The position numbers and the translations under genes were made by a program. Below are positions 60,397-64,000 of a stretch of 64,000 bases of DNA, one piece after another; positions within the stretch are counted from its first letter, which is position 1; every line of letters starts with the position of its first letter. The DNA comes from Salinimicrobium sp035607535 (GTDB taxonomy: Bacteria > Bacteroidota > Bacteroidia > Flavobacteriales > Flavobacteriaceae). The stretch spans positions 558,001 to 622,000 of the forward strand of contig NZ_JAYDZX010000001.1 in NCBI RefSeq assembly GCF_035607535.1, given 5' to 3'. The notes under the pieces are model-generated. The model was not told where the DNA came from, did no database searches, and saw nothing but the letters and a program-made list of their open reading frames with translations.

Positions 60397-62424
60397 TTAG
60401 TTACTGCCAAGGGACGGCTTGATCGTCTCAAGCAGCTTTTTGGCAAAATCCCTGAACCGGTAATTATGATGTTTTGTTGCATCTTCAAGGTTGCGCAGAC
60501 TTTCTTCATCAAAGGCATTTAACTGGTACAGGTATCCAAATGCATTCTCCCGTACCTGAAATCTGTTGTGAGAAGCAGTGTACCCTCTTAGCTCCTGAAT
60601 ATACTGCTGCTTTAGAGCTGTCTCTACTTCGGGCGTTGCCAGACTCAACGTTAGCCAAAGCGTCCTGATGTTCTTGTCCAGAAAGCCCTCTGTTCCTTCC
60701 AGTTTTTGAAGGTAATCCAGGCGGTTTTCAGGAAAGGAGTTCCATAAGTTGAAGAGCGCCATTTCCCGGGTCAGGTAGGATTCATCTGAAAGCAAACTTT
60801 CGTACTCCGATTTCAATTGCTCCGGAACCTGTTGCAGGGAAAATGCGATGGCCTGCCGGGTAAAAAGATTACCACTTGAAAATGCCTTTTTGTAGAGGTC
60901 CAGGACCTCAACAGGATCCTCCAACGCGAGCTGTAGCACGGCTTCCTGACCTAAATAATCATTGACGGGAAAGCTTAGCGCTCTTAACAGGAGATTCTTC
61001 TTTTCTGAAACCGGCAGTGGCTTAGCTGCAGCCAGCTCCAGGTATTTTTGTATAAAAGGAGACTTCTTTAAAGATTCCAGAGCCTCAGTTCCCTGAAAAG
61101 CTGATTGCTTTAGCCAGTCCTCCACAAAACGGGAAAGGTCCTGTCCACTCGCCGTCTCCATTTCGGAAATGAGATCTTCTGTAGTTGCCGTCGAGTATTT
61201 ATATTTTTCCAAATAATTCTTTACCGCTTTATCAAAAGCTGCCTTTCCTATTTTCTCTCTAATAATATGTAATGCCCAGGCTCCCTTTTGATAATAAGTC
61301 AGCGAACTGGCACCTTCAGAAACCACAGCCTGTCCTTTCCCGGTGTCGCTCAAATTTTTCAGCTCTTCGGCTGTTTTGAAAAGCTTCCGGTAAAAATAAT
61401 CCTCTCCAAAAATCTCTTTTTCGGCAAGTAATGCGTAATAGGTTGAAAATCCTTCCTGAAGCCAGTGATCTTCGGGCCTTTCCGCAGTCACAAGATTCCC
61501 AAACCACTGGTGAGCAAGCTCATGGGCATTTACGTTGACGTAATTTTGATCATTATAGCCAATGGAATCCACCAAGAATATATCAGAAAAAATAGTAGTT
61601 CCCGTATTTTCCATTCCGGCATAAAGAAAATCCCGAACAGGGATCTGCTTGTAGTTTTGCCAGGGATAAGGAACGCCTGTTTCTCTTTCAAAAAAGTTCA
61701 TCAAAAATGTACTGTGGCGGTAGGTTGGTTCCACGCGATCTTCCATCCCCACAGGAAAATAGAACTGCATGGCAGTGCCTGTCGTCAGATCGGTTACCTC
61801 ACTGAAATTTCCTGCAGCGACGGCGACTAGATAGCTACTCATGGGCATCTTCATATCGAACTGCCATAGAGAAAGAGAGTCATTTACCTGCTCCTTTTTC
61901 ACCAGTTCTCCATTGGAAATAAGCACGTCCTTAGAGGGACAAATGAAGCTGAGATCAAATTCCAATTTTTCTGAAGGATCATCAAAACTGGGAAGCCAGT
62001 GCGAAGTATATCTACCCTGCCCCTGTGTCCACACCTGGAAATCCTGTTCCTCTATCCCTTGCGGCTTCTTGGGAATAAAGTACATGGCCTGTTCCGGAGT
62101 TGCGGAATATTTCAGCTTTAACTCCTGATCCTTTCCCAAAGGCATGTCACCCGTGATCCAAAATTTCTTTTTATCACTTCCGAAGTCGATAGGTTCATTA
62201 TTCAGAAACACTTCAGAAAAATTCATTTTTTGAGCGTCTATAAAAAGGCTGTCTACCTGCTCTAAAATGTCGAATTCGAAGATAATTTCTCCTGAAACTG
62301 CCTTTTTTGAAGGGTTAATTGTGATCACTCCCTCTAGTTTGGTGAAATCTACCGGCGCCGGCTGTTGTGCAGAGACAAAAAAGCTGAAAAGTGCCGCCGG
62401 CAGGAAGAAAAAGGAATTTTTCAT
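60397..62424 (-). CDS. M1-family aminopeptidase
   Basis: 675 residues. Signal peptide FFFLPAALFSFFVSAQ. Gluzincin core: VNAHELAHQWFGNLV with H301-E302 and H305, then second Glu in WLQEGFSTYYALL about 19 residues later. The exopeptidase motif is GMEN in YAGMENTGTTIF (canonical GAMEN with one change). The C-terminal HEAT-like region is typical for the M1 peptidases of Bacteroidetes. It probably removes N-terminal residues from peptides in the periplasm. It is divergent from recG. Confidence 0.93.
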   Translation of the reverse strand: MKNSFFFLPAALFSFFVSAQQPAPVDFTKLEGVITINPSKKAVSGEIIFEFDILEQVDSLFIDAQKMNFSEVFLNNEPIDFGSDKKKFWITGDMPLGKDQELKLKYSATPEQAMYFIPKKPQGIEEQDFQVWTQGQGRYTSHWLPSFDDPSEKLEFDLSFICPSKDVLISNGELVKKEQVNDSLSLWQFDMKMPMSSYLVAVAAGNFSEVTDLTTGTAMQFYFPVGMEDRVEPTYRHSTFLMNFFERETGVPYPWQNYKQIPVRDFLYAGMENTGTTIFSDIFLVDSIGYNDQNYVNVNAHELAHQWFGNLVTAERPEDHWLQEGFSTYYALLAEKEIFGEDYFYRKLFKTAEELKNLSDTGKGQAVVSEGASSLTYYQKGAWALHIIREKIGKAAFDKAVKNYLEKYKYSTATTEDLISEMETASGQDLSRFVEDWLKQSAFQGTEALESLKKSPFIQKYLELAAAKPLPVSEKKNLLLRALSFPVNDYLGQEAVLQLALEDPVEVLDLYKKAFSSGNLFTRQAIAFSLQQVPEQLKSEYESLLSDESYLTREMALFNLWNSFPENRLDYLQKLEGTEGFLDKNIRTLWLTLSLATPEVETALKQQYIQELRGYTASHNRFQVRENAFGYLYQLNAFDEESLRNLEDATKHHNYRFRDFAKKLLETIKPSLGSN

Positions 62425-62465
62425 ATTTCAAATATAAGCTACCTGTCGCAATCCCGGAAAAACTC

Positions 62466-62490
62466 GCCTTCCTAAAAGGCTTTTTTTTAT
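62466..62490 (+). terminator. hairpin with T-run in the recG leader region
   Basis: GCCTT, CCTAA, AAGGC then eight Ts. It lies upstream of recG, not at the end of a gene on the plus strand; as a true terminator it would act on a transcript coming from an upstream start in the 76-bp divergent gap. Short stem, so only suggestive. Confidence 0.35.
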
Positions 62491-62500
62491 CTTCGTTTCC

Positions 62501-64000
62501 ATGAATGCCAGTCTGCTGCAAACCCCCATTGACTACCTGAAGGGCATTGGTCCCAACAGGGCAGATATTCTTCGGAAGGAGATTGGTGTTCACACTTACG
62601 GAGACCTGCTCAATTTTTTTCCCAACCGTTATCTTGACAAGACCAGGTTCTATAAGATCAGGGAACTCGAAAGGAATTCTGCCGAGGTTCAAATTGTCGG
62701 CAAAATTGTGCACCTGCGAACAGTAGAGCAAAAGAAAGGTAAACGTCTTGTGGCCGATTTCGTTGATGACTCCGGAAAAATAGAACTTGTTTGGTTTAGG
62801 GGTCAAAAATGGATCCGGGAAAACCTGAAGATCAACACTCCTTACGTCATCTACGGAAAAACCAACTGGTATAACGGAGTTTTTAGTATGCCCCATCCGG
62901 AAATGGAACTGGTGGAGGATTATAAAAAACAACTGCGAACCGCGATGCAACCCGTTTATCCTTCTACAGAAAAACTTGCGAAAGCCGGGGTAACCAACCG
63001 GGTGATAAGCCGCTGCGTACAACAACTTTTTCTCGAAAGTGGCGGTAAGTTCGTGGATCCTCTCCCCGAAGGCATAAAGGAGGAACTACATTTGTTACCA
63101 AAAGCAGAAGCTTTATTCAACGCCCACTTTCCAAAGAGTCAGGAGTTGTTGGCTAAAGCCCAGTTCAGGCTAAAGTTTGAAGAGCTGTTCTACATTCAGC
63201 TGCAGCTGTTAATGAAGAACCTGATAAGGAAGAAAAAGATAAAAGGCTTTCCTTTTGAAGAGGTGGGAACACACTTCAGCGAATTTTACGAGAAGTATCT
63301 TCCATTTGAATTGACCAATGCTCAAAAAAGAGTAATTAAAGAGATACGGCAGGATCTTGGTAGCGGTGCCCAGATGAACAGGTTGTTGCAGGGGGATGTT
63401 GGATCTGGAAAAACGATTGTGGCCTTGATGAGCGTTTTGTTAGCGCTGGACAACGGTTTTCAAGCCTGTCTTATGGCTCCTACAGAAATTCTTGCTATTC
63501 AGCACTTTAACGGAATTTCGGAACTGATTGCAGATCTGGGGATTAATGTCAGGCTCCTCACGGGTTCTTCAAAGACTGCAGAAAGAAGGGAGATCCACGA
63601 AGCTCTGGAAAGCGGAGAACTACATTTATTGATAGGTACCCATGCCCTGCTCGAAGAAAAAGTAAAGTTCCATAATCTCGGGCTTGCTATTATAGATGAG
63701 CAGCACCGCTTTGGAGTGGCACAGCGGGCAAGACTTTGGAAAAAGAATCACCTGCCGCCTCACGTCCTTGTAATGACCGCCACTCCTATTCCCCGTACGC
63801 TGGCCATGAGCCTTTACGGCGACCTCGACGTTTCGGTAATCGATGAACTGCCGCCGGGAAGAAAAGAGATCAAGACCGTTCACAGGTATGATAGTAACAG
63901 GCTCAAAGTATTCCGGTTTATTCGTGATGAAATAAGGAAAGGCAGACAGGTCTATGTCGTATACCCCCTTATACAGGAATCTGAGACCATGGATTACAAA
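62501..64000 (+). CDS. recG: ATP-dependent DNA helicase RecG (5' part, cut by window end)
   Basis: 500 codons are visible, open to the right edge. The start ATG at 62501 begins MNASLLQTPIDYLKGIGPNRA, the usual RecG opening. The wedge/OB domain covers residues about 1-160. Helicase motifs follow: LLQGDVGSGKTIVAL (motif I), MAPTEILAIQHF (Ia), AIIDEQHRFGV (II) and MTATPIPRTLAMSLYGD (III). RecG reverses stalled forks and remodels R-loops. A TATCTTCG box ending 5 bp before the ATG is a near match to the -7 consensus. The C-terminal helicase half lies outside the window. Confidence 0.95.
   Translation, partial: MNASLLQTPIDYLKGIGPNRADILRKEIGVHTYGDLLNFFPNRYLDKTRFYKIRELERNSAEVQIVGKIVHLRTVEQKKGKRLVADFVDDSGKIELVWFRGQKWIRENLKINTPYVIYGKTNWYNGVFSMPHPEMELVEDYKKQLRTAMQPVYPSTEKLAKAGVTNRVISRCVQQLFLESGGKFVDPLPEGIKEELHLLPKAEALFNAHFPKSQELLAKAQFRLKFEELFYIQLQLLMKNLIRKKKIKGFPFEEVGTHFSEFYEKYLPFELTNAQKRVIKEIRQDLGSGAQMNRLLQGDVGSGKTIVALMSVLLALDNGFQACLMAPTEILAIQHFNGISELIADLGINVRLLTGSSKTAERREIHEALESGELHLLIGTHALLEEKVKFHNLGLAIIDEQHRFGVAQRARLWKKNHLPPHVLVMTATPIPRTLAMSLYGDLDVSVIDELPPGRKEIKTVHRYDSNRLKVFRFIRDEIRKGRQVYVVYPLIQESETMDYK

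Noticed and set aside
62315..63025. 236-codon open frame opposite the recG/M1 junction
   Set aside because: It overlaps the clear 5' end of recG on the opposite strand and runs into the M1 aminopeptidase gene. No domain features.

Overview
The window looks like chromosomal DNA of a marine or halophilic member of the Flavobacteriaceae (Bacteroidetes), near Gramella/Christiangramia, Salegentibacter or Salinimicrobium. Grounds for this: moderate-to-low GC; several starts with TAnnTTTG-type -7 boxes and no clear Shine-Dalgarno sequences; menaquinone genes menE, menC and menA; a bacillithiol-type deacetylase (BshB1); Y_Y_Y/beta-propeller sensor kinases; a UvrD with a Bacteroidetes-type TTG start; many SPI/SPII-exported proteins; and a tiny membrane protein of a type I know from Flavobacteriia. 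The genus is inference. There is no rRNA operon, prophage, complete insertion sequence or CRISPR array.

Layout. 1-3.8 kb: envelope proteins, a serine hydrolase and an S41-type peptidase. 4.1-5.9 kb: a small GIY-YIG nuclease gene next to an array of about 13 full and several short copies of a ~92-bp imperfect palindrome. 6.0-7.3 kb: a lipoprotein whose C-terminal half resembles the core of cholesterol-dependent cytolysins. 7.6-17.3 kb: a signalling island (single-domain receiver, GAF/PAS protein with an H-box but no ATPase, 5-PAS kinase, receiver, hybrid kinase) interrupted by small membrane/lipoprotein genes and a membrane-anchored EEP phosphohydrolase. 18.8-22.6 kb: a LytS/LytTR-type propeller kinase and regulator pair. 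22.8-26.2 kb: a CBS protein, an M28 peptidase, tRNA-His with a duplicated 3' end and terminator, bshB1, and a repeat-rich gene-free stretch.

26.2-32.8 kb: trans-sulfuration enzyme, hutI-hutG-DUF1622, GNAT, metallo-beta-lactamase-fold lipoprotein, DUF2254 membrane protein. 33.0-36.7 kb: a propeller HisKA_2 kinase followed by a LuxR-type response regulator broken by a frameshift. 36.8-44.5 kb: ettA, DinB-like protein, beta-barrel protein, a 59-residue membrane protein, acyl-CoA carboxylase beta subunit, and a secreted protein coupled to an M1-like peptidase. 44.6-50.9 kb: DoxX, then a minus-strand run menE-CPBP-menC-UPF0173-menA-holA. 50.9-64 kb: solitary HsdR-N-like nuclease, GT2, OmpA lipoprotein, zinc-peptidase-like lipoprotein, YrdC/Sua5, HVA1-like, uvrD, FMN-dependent glutamate synthase family protein, an M1 aminopeptidase and the first 500 codons of recG.

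Most of the second half is ordinary housekeeping. The parts that most deserve a second look are the GIY-YIG/palindrome array, the cytolysin-like lipoprotein next to it, the frameshifted response regulator, the tRNA-His duplication and the 50-bp periodic palindromes near 25.7-26.05 kb. All assignments come from reading the sequence by eye; no database search was run.
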